Assembly (NCBI RefSeq): GCF_900289175.1
Contig: NZ_LT985747.1
Span: 4,054,268 to 4,118,267, forward strand
Source: Paenibacillus faecalis
GTDB taxonomy: Bacteria > Bacillota > Bacilli > Paenibacillales > Paenibacillaceae
Reading direction: 5' to 3'
DNA: 64,000 bases
Positions within the stretch are counted from its first letter, which is position 1. Every line of letters starts with the position of its first letter. This document shows, piece after piece, positions 24,967 to 34,253 of this stretch. A program made the translations under genes and the position numbers. A model generated the notes under the pieces. The model ran no database searches and was not told the origin of the DNA. It saw only the letters and a program-made list of their open reading frames with translations.

Positions 24967-25062
24967 AAAAGGTCGAGTACGGGAGAATGAAGTGACCCCA
25001 TAAAGTTAGACACAACTAACTACTATTGGGGTGCAGTTCACTTCTCCTAACTCGACCTTTTT
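24967..25062. repeat. Long palindrome between convergent genes (terminator or solo IS ends)
   Basis: The arms aaaaggtcgagt and actcgaccttttt enclose further pairing (gggagaatgaagtg with cacttctcc, cccca with tgggg). The inner part, with gttagacacaacta and the gaagtgacccca/ggggtgcagttcacttc pair, resembles the facing ends of an IS3-type element with its body deleted. It lies between two converging genes and has T runs on both sides, so it probably acts as a two-way terminator now. Confidence 0.6.
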
Positions 25063-25112
25063 CGAATTCAAGTACTTTTACCAACTGCCTCCAAATGAAT
25101 CACGCTAGGCTA

Positions 25113-27095
25113 TTACACGCTTTGTTGAATGTTCGGACGTTTACCTTTGCCGCCCATATACTGAGCGATCAGCAGTACGACAAACAGTGCTAGACCGATA
25201 ACGTCTGTAAAGCCTTCCGGAATAATAAGCATCAAACCGGCGGCAATCGCTAGCAGCCGCTCAACCCAATGGCTCTTGCGCACCCAATGACCGATAATAC
25301 CGGTACTGATTGCTATCATGCCGACAAGAGCTGTCATGACGTACCAGGAAGCCTCATACCACGTCGTATCGACCAGAATAAGTGCCGGCGATAATACAAA
25401 CATGTAAGGAATGATGAACGCCGCGATCGCCAGCTTTGCGGAGAGGATTCCGGTCTTAATCGGCTCTCCGCCCGATACCCCTGAGGCGGCAAACGCCGCC
25501 AATGCCACCGGAGGTGTTATATCTGCTACAATGCCGAAATAAAACACAAACAGATGCGCAGCGATATCCGGTACGCCGAGCATAATAACGGCCGGAGCAG
25601 CTATCGTTGATGTAATAATGTAGTTAGCCGTCGTAGGCGACCCCATACCTAATACAAGAGAGGCCACCATTGTAAAGAACAGTGTCAACAGCAGGACGCC
25701 GCCAGCCATATCAACCAGGCCATTCGCCAGCTTTAAGCCAAGGCCCGTCAATGTGACTACTCCGACAATGATACCCGCCGCTGCCGTGGCCGCCGCCACG
25801 CCAAGCGCTGTCCGTGCTCCATCAATCAGGGCGTCAATCAGGTCCATGAAACGCAGCTTCTCTTTCTGGGACAGCTTATGGATAATCCCGACAACAATCG
25901 TAACGGCAATGGACCACAGAGCTGCTCTCGTTACGCTCATACCGGTTGTCAGCAAAGCAACGACCGCAACAATCGGCAACAACAAATACAGATTTTTTAA
26001 AATACGTTTGCGGTCCGGCATTTCTTCTTTCGTTAGTCCCCGCAAACCGATGCGCTTCGCTTCAAAGTGGGTCATGATCCAAATTCCCGAAAAATAAAGC
26101 AGCGCCGGGATGATAGCCGCCTTCACAATATCCCAGTAAGTCGTGCCGCCACCGATGAATTCCACCATCAGGAACGCTGCCGCCCCCATGATCGGCGGCA
26201 TCAACTGGCCGCCCGTCGATGACGAAGCTTCGACGGCTCCGGCGAATTCCTTACTGTATCCAAGCCGTTTCATCATCGGAATCGTAAACGATCCGGATGT
26301 CACAACATTGGAGACGGCACTGCCGCTTATCGTGCCTTGTAGGGCACTTGAGAATATGGCGACCTTCGCTGGTCCTCCGATGCGTCGTCCGGCAATCGTC
26401 AATGCAAAGTCATTGAAATATTGGCCTACACCGGTCTTTACCAAAAATGCACCGAACAGCAAGAATAGAAAAATAAACGTTGACGATACTTTAAGCGGTG
26501 TTCCCAAAATACCGTCCGTTCCGAAATACATCGTTCCAAGGAGCCGCTCCAAGTCAATGCCTGGATGGTTCAGGAAGCTCGGCATATATGGGCCGAAATA
26601 GGCATACACCAGAAACAGCAATGCAACGAGCGAAATCGGGAATCCGACCACTCTCCGTGCCGCCTCCAAGACGAGAAGGACGGCTGCTGCTGCCACCGTA
26701 ATATCAAGCGTTGACAATATCCCCGCTTTTGAAGCAAGCTCCTCAAAGTTAATCGGCCAATAAAGCCCTACCGAGATGCCTGCCGCCGCGAGCAAAGCGT
26801 CATACCAAGGTATTTGAAACCTCCGGCGCTTAAGTTTTCTCTTTCTGGAAATTGGAAACAACAAAAAGATAAGACCTAGCGCGAATGCCAAATGCACCGA
26901 TCGCTGAATTTGCGCGGGCAATATGACAAATGACGAATATAATTGAAAGATCGAAAAGCTCAGCAGACCGATCGATACAATCCACGCCATCCTGCCCTTA
27001 TATTTTCTATAACCGGCTTCCGGATCGTACTGTTCCAACAGCTTCTCCGTCTGTTCTTCAGATAGTTGTTCATCTGCGACATTAGTTTCTGCCAA
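25113..27095 (-). CDS. TRAP transporter fused permease (4TM/12TM, TAXI type)
   Basis: A 660-residue polytopic protein in which the small (DctQ-like) and large (DctM-like) TRAP subunits are fused, as usual for TAXI-family systems. Conserved segments are GQLMPPIMGAAAFLM, VLGMGSPTTANYI and DITPPVALAAFAASG. It should import an organic acid or amino-acid-like solute with Na+ or H+, taking it from the TAXI lipoprotein encoded two genes upstream. The TTG start overlaps the DUF1850 stop by 14 bases, indicating coupling. The substrate is unknown; TAXI systems of this type often carry glutamate- or dicarboxylate-like solutes. Confidence 0.9.
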   Translation of the reverse strand: MAETNVADEQLSEEQTEKLLEQYDPEAGYRKYKGRMAWIVSIGLLSFSIFQLYSSFVILPAQIQRSVHLAFALGLIFLLFPISRKRKLKRRRFQIPWYDALLAAAGISVGLYWPINFEELASKAGILSTLDITVAAAAVLLVLEAARRVVGFPISLVALLFLVYAYFGPYMPSFLNHPGIDLERLLGTMYFGTDGILGTPLKVSSTFIFLFLLFGAFLVKTGVGQYFNDFALTIAGRRIGGPAKVAIFSSALQGTISGSAVSNVVTSGSFTIPMMKRLGYSKEFAGAVEASSSTGGQLMPPIMGAAAFLMVEFIGGGTTYWDIVKAAIIPALLYFSGIWIMTHFEAKRIGLRGLTKEEMPDRKRILKNLYLLLPIVAVVALLTTGMSVTRAALWSIAVTIVVGIIHKLSQKEKLRFMDLIDALIDGARTALGVAAATAAAGIIVGVVTLTGLGLKLANGLVDMAGGVLLLTLFFTMVASLVLGMGSPTTANYIITSTIAAPAVIMLGVPDIAAHLFVFYFGIVADITPPVALAAFAASGVSGGEPIKTGILSAKLAIAAFIIPYMFVLSPALILVDTTWYEASWYVMTALVGMIAISTGIIGHWVRKSHWVERLLAIAAGLMLIIPEGFTDVIGLALFVVLLIAQYMGGKGKRPNIQQSV

Positions 27096-27627
27096 GGAGA
27101 TTCGCCCCTTTCATCATCTGCCATAAACTGATCTTTCTCGCATTAAGACGTATCCATGAGCTTGGCTTGGCTACCGAGGAAAATGCAATATACTGGTTTC
27201 GAATGGTCAAGCCATGCTCAGGAAATAGCTGGGCTATACGGATGTCTAATTGGTCTAAAGCACGGTTCATGCCGGATACCGAATAATACCCGTCTTCTAC
27301 CGAAAATGTCTCCCCATGCTCTGCATTCGACGGCATACCGATGGCAAATTCGGAATATTCAATCCGGTCCTGTACGATTTGTCCATCTTGTAGATGATAA
27401 GACTCAATGACGGGCGTTTTGTGAATGGAATGAATAAAGCGAATTTCAAACGTTTCCCCGTCTTCCAAGCGGCCATAGGCGATAATCTTTCCCGAATCCT
27501 CCCGCTCGATCGCCAGTACATCGACCAGCGGAACAAACCATACCGACAGCAATATGATAACGGCAGCCACGTAGACAGCTCGCCTAACGCCTGGACGTTT
27601 CCGGCTTTGTATGCAAGCTCTAGCCAT
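27082..27627 (-). CDS. DUF1850 protein of TAXI-TRAP operons
   Basis: A 181-residue protein with one N-terminal membrane helix (about 17-38) and an extracellular domain. The segment EIRFIHSIHKTPVIESY is the hallmark of DUF1850, a family found beside TAXI-TRAP permeases. It sits between the binding protein and the permease genes and overlaps the latter. It may assist assembly or signalling of the transporter; its role is unproven. The start has a weak ribosome site. Confidence 0.85.
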   Translation of the reverse strand: MARACIQSRKRPGVRRAVYVAAVIILLSVWFVPLVDVLAIEREDSGKIIAYGRLEDGETFEIRFIHSIHKTPVIESYHLQDGQIVQDRIEYSEFAIGMPSNAEHGETFSVEDGYYSVSGMNRALDQLDIRIAQLFPEHGLTIRNQYIAFSSVAKPSSWIRLNARKISLWQMMKGANLLGRN

Positions 27628-27640
27628 GATAAATAAGCGA

Positions 27641-27665
27641 GACTGAAGCGATCAACGCTTCAGTC
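27641..27665 (-). terminator. Intercistronic hairpin after the TAXI gene
   Basis: Perfect 10-bp stem gactgaagcg/cgcttcagtc with a 5-base loop between the binding-protein stop and the DUF1850 start. It has no long T run, so it probably stabilises or partly terminates the mRNA, keeping the binding protein more abundant than the permease. Confidence 0.65.
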
Positions 27666-27671
27666 ATTGCT

Positions 27672-28622
27672 TTATTTCAAACCTTTCTCCTTGAAATATT
27701 TATCCGCACCCGGGTGAATATCGATGTCCATGCCGTCTAAAGCGCTTTCAACATTGATAAATTCAGCTTTGGCATGACCGATTTCACCCACGTTGTCAAA
27801 TATCGCTTTTGTCGCTTCGTAAACGGTCTCCTCATCCAGGTCAGCCCGGGCAACGAGCATCGCCAATACGGCAACCGTCTTGACATCCTCCTGCAAACCA
27901 TACGTTCCGGCCTTGATCGTATCTTCGACATAGAACGGGTATTTTTCGGTCATTTCCTTGATTTTATCTTCGCTCATGCCGACGATACTGACGTCTTTAA
28001 CCGCCTGCAAGCTGTCAACAGCTCCGGTCGGTGTCCCCGCCGTTACGAATGCGGCATCAATCGTGCCATCCTGGATACCCTCTGTCGATTCGTCAAATGA
28101 CAGATGCTGCGCTTTAATATCTTCTGTAGTCATGCCGTGAATTTCTAAAATCTGAGATGCGCTCGCTTCCGTTCCACTTCCAGGTGCACCAATCGATACA
28201 ACCTTGCCTTTTAGATCTTCAACCGTGTTGATACCTTTTTCTTTTAAAGTTACAATCTGCACCGTTTCCGGATACAATGTTGCAATGCCTTTAATGCTTG
28301 TGAGAGGTTCTTTGAACATTTGCTGGCCTTCCACCGCATAGCTTGCAATATCCGTCTGTGTGAAAGCGATATCAGCTTTCTTCGTGTTGATGAGATTCAT
28401 ATTTTCCGCAGATGCATTGGAAATTTGCGCCGTCGCCGTGTATTCTGTCTTATCACTGATGAGCTTAGCCATGCCGCCACCAAGCGGATAATATGTTCCT
28501 CCGGTCCCCCCTGTTACAACGCTTAGAGATTTACCGTTGCCGGCCCCACTGCAGCCGGAAGCAATGACGGCTGCCCCCAAAATCAATACAAACGTGAATA
28601 AAAGAGATCTTCGTTTTGCCAT
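27672..28622 (-). CDS. TAXI-family solute-binding lipoprotein
   Basis: A 316-residue lipoprotein with signal peptide and lipobox ASGCSG. It shows the family pattern VVTGGTGGTYYPLGGGMA and later VSIGAPGSGTEASA. It binds the solute outside the membrane and hands it to the fused TRAP permease. The ATG follows GGAGGTAAATGA. It is the third gene of the minus-strand run LysR, dehydrogenase, TAXI, DUF1850, TRAP. Confidence 0.9.
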   Translation of the reverse strand: MAKRRSLLFTFVLILGAAVIASGCSGAGNGKSLSVVTGGTGGTYYPLGGGMAKLISDKTEYTATAQISNASAENMNLINTKKADIAFTQTDIASYAVEGQQMFKEPLTSIKGIATLYPETVQIVTLKEKGINTVEDLKGKVVSIGAPGSGTEASASQILEIHGMTTEDIKAQHLSFDESTEGIQDGTIDAAFVTAGTPTGAVDSLQAVKDVSIVGMSEDKIKEMTEKYPFYVEDTIKAGTYGLQEDVKTVAVLAMLVARADLDEETVYEATKAIFDNVGEIGHAKAEFINVESALDGMDIDIHPGADKYFKEKGLK

Positions 28623-28701
28623 TCATTTACCTCCATTAATCTAATATTATTGGAAAATAATATATCAAAATGATAGCATATTTTAATTTTGGAAATCAAT
28701 T

Positions 28702-29745
28702 TTATATATGTAATTTGTAAATTCTTTTTTTAGAGACATTTCGTAATAATCCGACGTCCACCATCGTGAGCAGCCCCGACGACACAGATGATGAAAGCAG
28801 TTTTGCAGTGTTAATGGCCATAGCTGCCGTTGCGGTATCACCGAATATTCCGTTCGGCACGACCATCTCCACCTGTTCTTGATCATCCGCCGTGACGATA
28901 ACAATACGATCCGCTTGCTTCGCATCAAGTGCCATCGTTAAATCGAGACGGATTCGCACGCCCTCTGCAGCCATTCCCGCTGAAGTTTGCCACAAACCGA
29001 TAACATCCCCCGGCTGCAGGTCGCACCAATCCAGCTGTAACGATTCTTCCGCAAGGACCGGCTCAATGCTGTTCTCCACATCGCCAAGTTGCAGACACAA
29101 ACCATGGGCAATAAGCCGCAGCGATTCTTCGAGTCCGACATGGCCGATCCGATCCGCTTGTGCTAGCTCGTGAAATTGCTGCGGACTCATGCCGATGCCC
29201 ACCTTCTTTTGCAGCGGTAAACGCCGTTTGCGCACATCGACCGCGCGCGTTACAGTAATTTGTGAAATCGTTGTAGTCGTTGCAGTCAAAAACAGCGCCA
29301 TCATATCCATGATGTAACCAGGATTTACACCTGTACCGACAATGACGGCGCTGTGCTTGCGTGCGTATTCGTCTATCTGCTTCGCCAGTTCAGGGTAGCG
29401 GTGCCATGGATAAGCCAACTGCTCGCAAGTAGAGACGACGGAACAGCCGCACTCAATCAATTCCTTGATTTGCGGCCATACAGCCGGCAAATGGGAGCCA
29501 GTTGCATGAATGGCGATCGTATGACCGCGAACAGGGACGATGTCCCGTGCAGAACGAACGACCGCAACCCCTTTCCGCTCTAAGCCTGTCAGTTCGCCGA
29601 TATCCCGGCTAACTTTTGCAGGATCAATATCTATCGCTCCGATAACATTCATGCCATCCATAAGCAAAGCACTTTTCAATATTTGTAAACCAATCGGACC
29701 CAAACCAAACACAATCACATTCGTTTCTTCACCTGTTCCATTCAT
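28702..29745 (-). CDS. Diaminopentanoate-dehydrogenase-like NAD(P) oxidoreductase
   Basis: A 347-residue protein with an N-terminal Rossmann fold (VIVFGLGPIGLQIL) and the DapB-N-like pattern seen in 2,4-diaminopentanoate dehydrogenase (Ord) of clostridial ornithine fermentation: GCSVVSTCEQLAYPW and VGTGVNPGYIMDMM. The family oxidatively deaminates a diamino acid or acts on similar amino acids. The partner genes of ornithine breakdown (OraS/OraE, OrtA/B) are absent, so the substrate is open. It is placed directly upstream of a TAXI-TRAP importer and downstream of a LysR gene, which suggests it acts on the imported compound. Confidence 0.78.
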   Translation of the reverse strand: MNGTGEETNVIVFGLGPIGLQILKSALLMDGMNVIGAIDIDPAKVSRDIGELTGLERKGVAVVRSARDIVPVRGHTIAIHATGSHLPAVWPQIKELIECGCSVVSTCEQLAYPWHRYPELAKQIDEYARKHSAVIVGTGVNPGYIMDMMALFLTATTTTISQITVTRAVDVRKRRLPLQKKVGIGMSPQQFHELAQADRIGHVGLEESLRLIAHGLCLQLGDVENSIEPVLAEESLQLDWCDLQPGDVIGLWQTSAGMAAEGVRIRLDLTMALDAKQADRIVIVTADDQEQVEMVVPNGIFGDTATAAMAINTAKLLSSSVSSGLLTMVDVGLLRNVSKKRIYKLHI

Positions 29746-29847
29746 GTTCTACATCTCCTTCTCTTCCTTTTTTTTGGCCATTTTATCATCTCCTTTTCAA
29801 CACGAGAAATATAAAAAACTCATGAATTTATAAGCTCAAGTTATAAA

Positions 29848-30762
29848 TTATTCCGCCGCAAACAATGGAAGCGCGGCCAGCGCCTGACGCACATGAAGCG
29901 GATGATAACCTTCCGTATTCCATACTGCCGAAATCGAACTGTCGAGCCGCTGTTTTGCCAGCGGAATCACCCGAATCGGATAGGTGACGAGTAAACTGGC
30001 CATATCGTTAGGCATGAGCGTGACGCCCAAACCACTTGCAATCAGATTGGCTAACGTCAGCAGCTCCGGGCCGACTCCCGTTGTATTCGGAACAAACCCC
30101 GCTGCCAAACAAGCTTGTTTCAGCAAGGAATGCAGCGACGGCGAATGGTTCGCATCATAATGCAGAAACATTTCGTGCCGCATTTCATACAGATCGACTG
30201 CTGCTTGCCCGGCAGCGGGATGGTCGCTTGCAACGACCAGCATTAAGGGATGCTTCGTAAATTCGATCATCTCAAGCGGAGGGCGAATCGCTTGTTTCGC
30301 ATCAATAGGTGTTCTGATGAAGGCGATATCGCTTTCCATCCGCTCAACGAGATGAATGGCTTGCATGGAGGTCGTCTCCTGGATAATGAATCGAAAATCG
30401 GGAGTTGTTGCTTTAAGCCGCTTCAGCAGTTTGGGGACCCATATGCTGGCTGCTGACGGCACAGCGGTAATCTTGATCGTTGCTTCAGGGATCGTGCCGC
30501 TCTCTTGTATCGAGCGCAATACATACTCAATATGTTGAAATGACGGCTGCAGTTTGCGGAATAAATATTCGCCTTCTTCCGTAAGGGTAATTTTTCGCGT
30601 TGTCCTCCTCAGCAACTGAAAACCAAGACGGTTCTCCAGCGCTGCGATTTGCTGACTAAGTCCGGGCTGGGAAATATTCAGGTTTCGTGCAGCTTTACTG
30701 ATGTTCAGTGTGTTTGCGATTTCAAGGAAATATCGCAAAGCTAATAAACTCACATCGATCAC
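29848..30762 (-). CDS. LysR-family transcription regulator
   Basis: A 304-residue regulator with the N-terminal helix-turn-helix LALRYFLEIANTLNISKAARN then LNISQPGLSQQIAALENRLG (family hallmark) and a substrate-binding-like effector domain. It is 102 bases upstream of the dehydrogenase gene on the same strand, so it is likely the activator of the dehydrogenase and TRAP genes with their substrate as co-inducer (inferred). The terminal residue region is of normal length. Confidence 0.88.
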   Translation of the reverse strand: MIDVSLLALRYFLEIANTLNISKAARNLNISQPGLSQQIAALENRLGFQLLRRTTRKITLTEEGEYLFRKLQPSFQHIEYVLRSIQESGTIPEATIKITAVPSAASIWVPKLLKRLKATTPDFRFIIQETTSMQAIHLVERMESDIAFIRTPIDAKQAIRPPLEMIEFTKHPLMLVVASDHPAAGQAAVDLYEMRHEMFLHYDANHSPSLHSLLKQACLAAGFVPNTTGVGPELLTLANLIASGLGVTLMPNDMASLLVTYPIRVIPLAKQRLDSSISAVWNTEGYHPLHVRQALAALPLFAAE

Positions 30763-30904
30763 CCCTTTTTTATGCCATGTAAACAGTAGAGAACGATTGT
30801 ATCTTCCTGTGATCTTATTATTTTAATAAAAACAGCACATCGTACTGATGTGCTGTCGTGCTGCTCATTTTTTTGTATAACTACATGCTGTCCGGTGTTC
30901 TGAT

Positions 30905-31648
30905 CTAACGCTTCATCAAGCCTTTACTTTGCAGAAAATCCATCATATGCAGCCTCACCGGCTCCGATAGACGCTTCGCCATAACTTGCGACCAGGCTGA
31001 GGCCGACTTTCCACCGCTTCGCGCTCGCATATATTCCGTATATGTGTCATCGTAAGCTTGTACAGCTTCCACCGTTTTCGAAGCGTCATAGACTCCATGG
31101 TGAAGCACCCCTTCCAAAGGCAGACGAGGGCGAATCCCAGGATTCTGATCCGGATAACCGATACACATGCCAAATACCGGATATACCTGTTCGGGCAAAT
31201 TCAGCCGTTCGGAAAATTGCGCGATATGGTTTCGCACGCCGCCGATATATACGATCCCGAGCCCCATGGACTCCGCAGCGATTGCAGCATTTTGCGCAGC
31301 CAGCGCGGCATCTACAGTTGCCACGATGAAATTTTCTACCGAATCCGCATAGCCCGGTTGATCACCTAGATGCGCCTCACTCACTTTTTGCAAACGATAT
31401 AAATCTGCACACCAGACGAGAAAAACTGGACATTTTTCAATATAAGATTGATTACCCGACAGAGCTGACAACGCCCGCTTCTGCTCGAAATCGGTTACCG
31501 CAATTACACTGTAGGCCTGAACGTTGCTGGAGGTGGAAGCCATCTGCCCCGCCGCGATGATCCGTTCCAACTGCTCCCTGGTAACCTCCTTGTCCGAAAA
31601 TTTACGGATGGATCGATGATTCATTAATAACGATAATGTTTCGTTCAC
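30905..31648 (-). CDS. NfsA-type NADPH flavin nitroreductase
   Basis: A 247-residue FMN enzyme of the NfsA/FRP group. It opens with NHRSIRKFSDKEVTREQLE and has MASTSSNVQAYSVIAV, AAQNAAIAAESMGLGIVYIGG and VFGMCIGYPDQ. It reduces flavins, nitro compounds or quinones with NADPH. The long C-terminal arm (about 190-247) is typical of the group. It precedes LysR by 142 bases on the same strand. The physiological substrate is unknown. Confidence 0.87.
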   Translation of the reverse strand: MNETLSLLMNHRSIRKFSDKEVTREQLERIIAAGQMASTSSNVQAYSVIAVTDFEQKRALSALSGNQSYIEKCPVFLVWCADLYRLQKVSEAHLGDQPGYADSVENFIVATVDAALAAQNAAIAAESMGLGIVYIGGVRNHIAQFSERLNLPEQVYPVFGMCIGYPDQNPGIRPRLPLEGVLHHGVYDASKTVEAVQAYDDTYTEYMRARSGGKSASAWSQVMAKRLSEPVRLHMMDFLQSKGLMKR

Positions 31649-31707
31649 TTTGCAACGTCACTCCAGTTCCTTGATTATAATGATATTATACGATTCTGCC
31701 ATAGCGA

Positions 31708-33423
31708 TTACCGCTCTTTCCGATCCGGCAACGATTCCCTGAAACGATCTTTCCACCAGTACCGCCAGGCACCCGTCAGACTTCCTGGATCACGGTTCTC
31801 TAAAGTCCATACGCGCCAATAGAGCGGAGGATGTGAGGAAAGCTGAAACTCAACCCATCGCCAAAACCACGAATCCCTCTTTGTCACAGAGTTATCTTCC
31901 CGTTCTTTTACATTGATGTCGCTTGTTTCATCGATATTGTCCCCGTTTGACAATCGGTAGGAAAGCATTTTGCGATGATCGTCCAAATCCGCTTGTGCAA
32001 GCTGTCTTAGCGCTTTGGCCATCTGCCGCCGCGTTTGCGGAACATAACGTGAACCGATATCGTCGGCACGCACTTCCATCATCTGATAAACGATCGATTG
32101 CAGCACACCAAAAGCTAGCAGCAGAAGCACGATCACCCCAAAAGTTATCCATGTTGACTGAATATCCATCGTTTTGAACCAATCGGCCGTTAGTAAAATC
32201 GCAGTTACGAGCAGAACAAACAGAAGAAGCCGCCAAATTTGCCCGACCGGCACATCGCGTTTCTTGACATGAACTGCTTCATGCGCAACGATGGCGGCAA
32301 CGACCGGCATTGGAAAACGCATGACCGACGATGTGAGCACAATCATTCCCCTCCCAACGTTCATGCCTGTAGCGAATGCATTATTCACTTGTGTTTCCGT
32401 GACGAACAGCTTCGTACGAGGCAGCCCGGCTTGCTCCAACACGCTCCGTATGGAAGGATCGAGGTCTTCCTTGCTGATCTCCCTTACGTCCAGCATGACG
32501 CCGATCAGCCGATCAGTCAGGTAAACGTTAACGATCCACCAGAGCAGTATCGCGGTGACAGACATCCATTCCGGAACGTTCAGGAAATGAAGGAGCAGGA
32601 AAAGTGCGCTGTAGGCGGAGATTCCTTTGACGGTAACAGCAAAATAACCCTTAGCCAAAAGCCGCTTCCAGTTGCTCTGATGAAACAGTGGATGTACCTC
32701 TCTTGACTCAACCTTAGCACTATCTGGCATATGCGCAATAAGTTCGCTAGCCAGAGTGCTGCTGTCATCGAATGTAAAGTAGAGGGTCTCGCCAGGAAGA
32801 GCAAGAGCGAGCACCTCACCATTGTTCGTCGTATAATCCGTATTTTTGCCAAAAAACAAAAAAAGCGGATGCAGTTTCAACAGATCCGGCCTATTCTCCC
32901 TGATGACCCCTTGTACATCTTTCAGCGGGATCTTGCGTGATAAAGTGTCTGTCATGACGAACAGATGGCCGCTCTCCTTGGTATAGTAAACATGCAAAGT
33001 GGTGAAATGTATCATTCGATTCATCATATTATTAGCCACTTGAATGAGCCCGACTAGAGCGAAAAATTGCAGGAACGAAGTCACAGGCAATAAAACGATC
33101 AGTATCATTCCAATCGAAGCGACACCAGCAATCGCTAAGTCAGACGCTATTCTTCCCCATCTTCGCGTAAGATGAATTGGTTTGGCCTGCAACGCCTTCA
33201 CATTCGCTTCAAGCTCACGCCTCTCCTGTCGCTTGATAGAATCGAAAGGCAGAAAGGAATAGCCCTGAACAGCAAAAATCAACAGGATGAACATCTCCGA
33301 TAACGAAAATAGATAAAAAAAGCCGATCACCGAACCTAAACAAAGAACGATGAAGATTGAATCAGCCCATCGCCTGAACCACTTTGAAGCGGCTTGACTA
33401 ATGATGTCGATCAACAATCCCAT
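31708..33423 (-). CDS. M48-family membrane zinc metalloprotease
   Basis: A 571-residue integral membrane peptidase. It carries HEAVH in VVAAIVAHEAVHVKK (zinc-binding HExxH) and a downstream MMEVRADDIGSRYV providing the third ligand, as in HtpX/Ste24 enzymes. Several helices precede the active site (about 15-60, 95-130, 250-290). It probably degrades or processes membrane proteins. The ATG at 33423 lacks a ribosome site; the frame stays open 13 codons upstream to an ATT at 33462, preceded by GGGAGGTGAT at ideal distance. That ATT may be the true start, adding a hydrophobic N-terminal segment. A processing role for the lanthipeptide is not supported by position. Confidence 0.82.
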   Translation of the reverse strand: MGLLIDIISQAASKWFRRWADSIFIVLCLGSVIGFFYLFSLSEMFILLIFAVQGYSFLPFDSIKRQERRELEANVKALQAKPIHLTRRWGRIASDLAIAGVASIGMILIVLLPVTSFLQFFALVGLIQVANNMMNRMIHFTTLHVYYTKESGHLFVMTDTLSRKIPLKDVQGVIRENRPDLLKLHPLFLFFGKNTDYTTNNGEVLALALPGETLYFTFDDSSTLASELIAHMPDSAKVESREVHPLFHQSNWKRLLAKGYFAVTVKGISAYSALFLLLHFLNVPEWMSVTAILLWWIVNVYLTDRLIGVMLDVREISKEDLDPSIRSVLEQAGLPRTKLFVTETQVNNAFATGMNVGRGMIVLTSSVMRFPMPVVAAIVAHEAVHVKKRDVPVGQIWRLLLFVLLVTAILLTADWFKTMDIQSTWITFGVIVLLLLAFGVLQSIVYQMMEVRADDIGSRYVPQTRRQMAKALRQLAQADLDDHRKMLSYRLSNGDNIDETSDINVKEREDNSVTKRDSWFWRWVEFQLSSHPPLYWRVWTLENRDPGSLTGAWRYWWKDRFRESLPDRKER

Positions 33424-33633
33424 GATGAAAGCGATGATGATATTCGGGATAGATGGAAGAATACGATCACCTCCCTATAAATAACACTTCCCGAATCGTT
33501 TATACCAAACAACGAAAAAATGCGATGCAAACACAGCTTCAGTATATCAACGAAGTAAACGGATCGCCACAGATGGTTAAACAAAAGTTACCATACGTTC
33601 TCGCATTGCAAGAATAAGCCTCTTAAATCTCAT

Positions 33634-33671
33634 AAAAAAACCGCCAAGCTGCCATACAGCCTGACGGTTAC
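33634..33671 (-). terminator. Terminator after copZ
   Basis: On the minus strand, stem aaccgtcaggctg / cagcttggcggtt with mismatches is followed by seven T. It starts 15 bases past the copZ stop. Confidence 0.85.
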
Positions 33672-33684
33672 GGGTTAACCAAAG

Positions 33685-33885
33685 CTAAACGATATCGTAT
33701 CCTTGTTCTTCAATCGTTTCTTTGATTTGTTCTACCGTTGTTTTCGCTTCGTCATATTCTACAGTCACTGTTTTGGAATCAAGATCCACTTTACCGGACA
33801 TCCCTGCGTTCTTCAAGGCACCTTCAATCGAACTCACACAATGGTTGCAAGACATACCTTCTACATTTATAGTAACTTGTTTCAT
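33685..33885 (-). CDS. copZ: Copper chaperone CopZ
   Basis: A 66-residue single heavy-metal-associated domain with the Cu(I) site GMSCNHC (Cys13 and Cys16) and typical beta-alpha-beta-beta-alpha-beta length. It carries Cu(I) to the CopA ATPase in the cytoplasm. No copA or csoR lies next to it. The start follows GGGAGGAATG. Confidence 0.93.
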   Translation of the reverse strand: MKQVTINVEGMSCNHCVSSIEGALKNAGMSGKVDLDSKTVTVEYDEAKTTVEQIKETIEEQGYDIV

Positions 33886-34170
33886 TTGTCATTCCTCCCT
33901 GCTCAATTATGGCCTCATTATACTATACCCCCCGAAAGTATGTAAAGCGAGTGGATTGCCCTTGTCTGCACATAACTTTTTTAAATGTTCTACATTCATT
34001 TACTATAGTCCCCAGGAAAATTTGCACAAAAAATTTATTGTAAGTCAGATGATGCTGTACAGCCCCTATTGTGCTGGTATAATAATCTATATTTTATCGT
34101 TTTCCGACAGAAGACTCCCACTTCAAGGAATATGTAGGGCGTATCCCAATGAGTAAGAGAGAGATGAATG
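33886..34170. other. Intergenic region before the IS element
   Basis: About 285 AT-rich bases between copZ and the left end of the IS200/IS605 element. No gene or clear regulatory hairpin was seen. The copZ promoter should lie at its left side. Confidence 0.4.
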
Positions 34171-34213
34171 TCAGTTAGGCGTAAGGCTAAAAGTTGTCCC
34201 TTTTTTACGCTAT

Positions 34214-34252
34214 GATATAATCAGTCTTATACAAAAAAAGGCTGATTATATC
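34214..34252 (+). promoter_or_regulatory. Hairpin directly upstream of tnpA
   Basis: Perfect 11-bp stem GATATAATCAG/CTGATTATATC (34214-34224 with 34242-34252), one base before the tnpA ATG. IS200 is known to limit transposase translation with such a 5' structure; the same purpose is inferred. No ribosome site is visible outside it. Confidence 0.65.
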
Positions 34253-34253
34253 C

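Noticed and set aside
31708..33423. M48 peptidase as the leader protease of the lanthipeptide
   Set aside because: It is about 23 kb from the lanthipeptide locus, flanked by unrelated genes, and resembles HtpX-type membrane quality-control peptidases.
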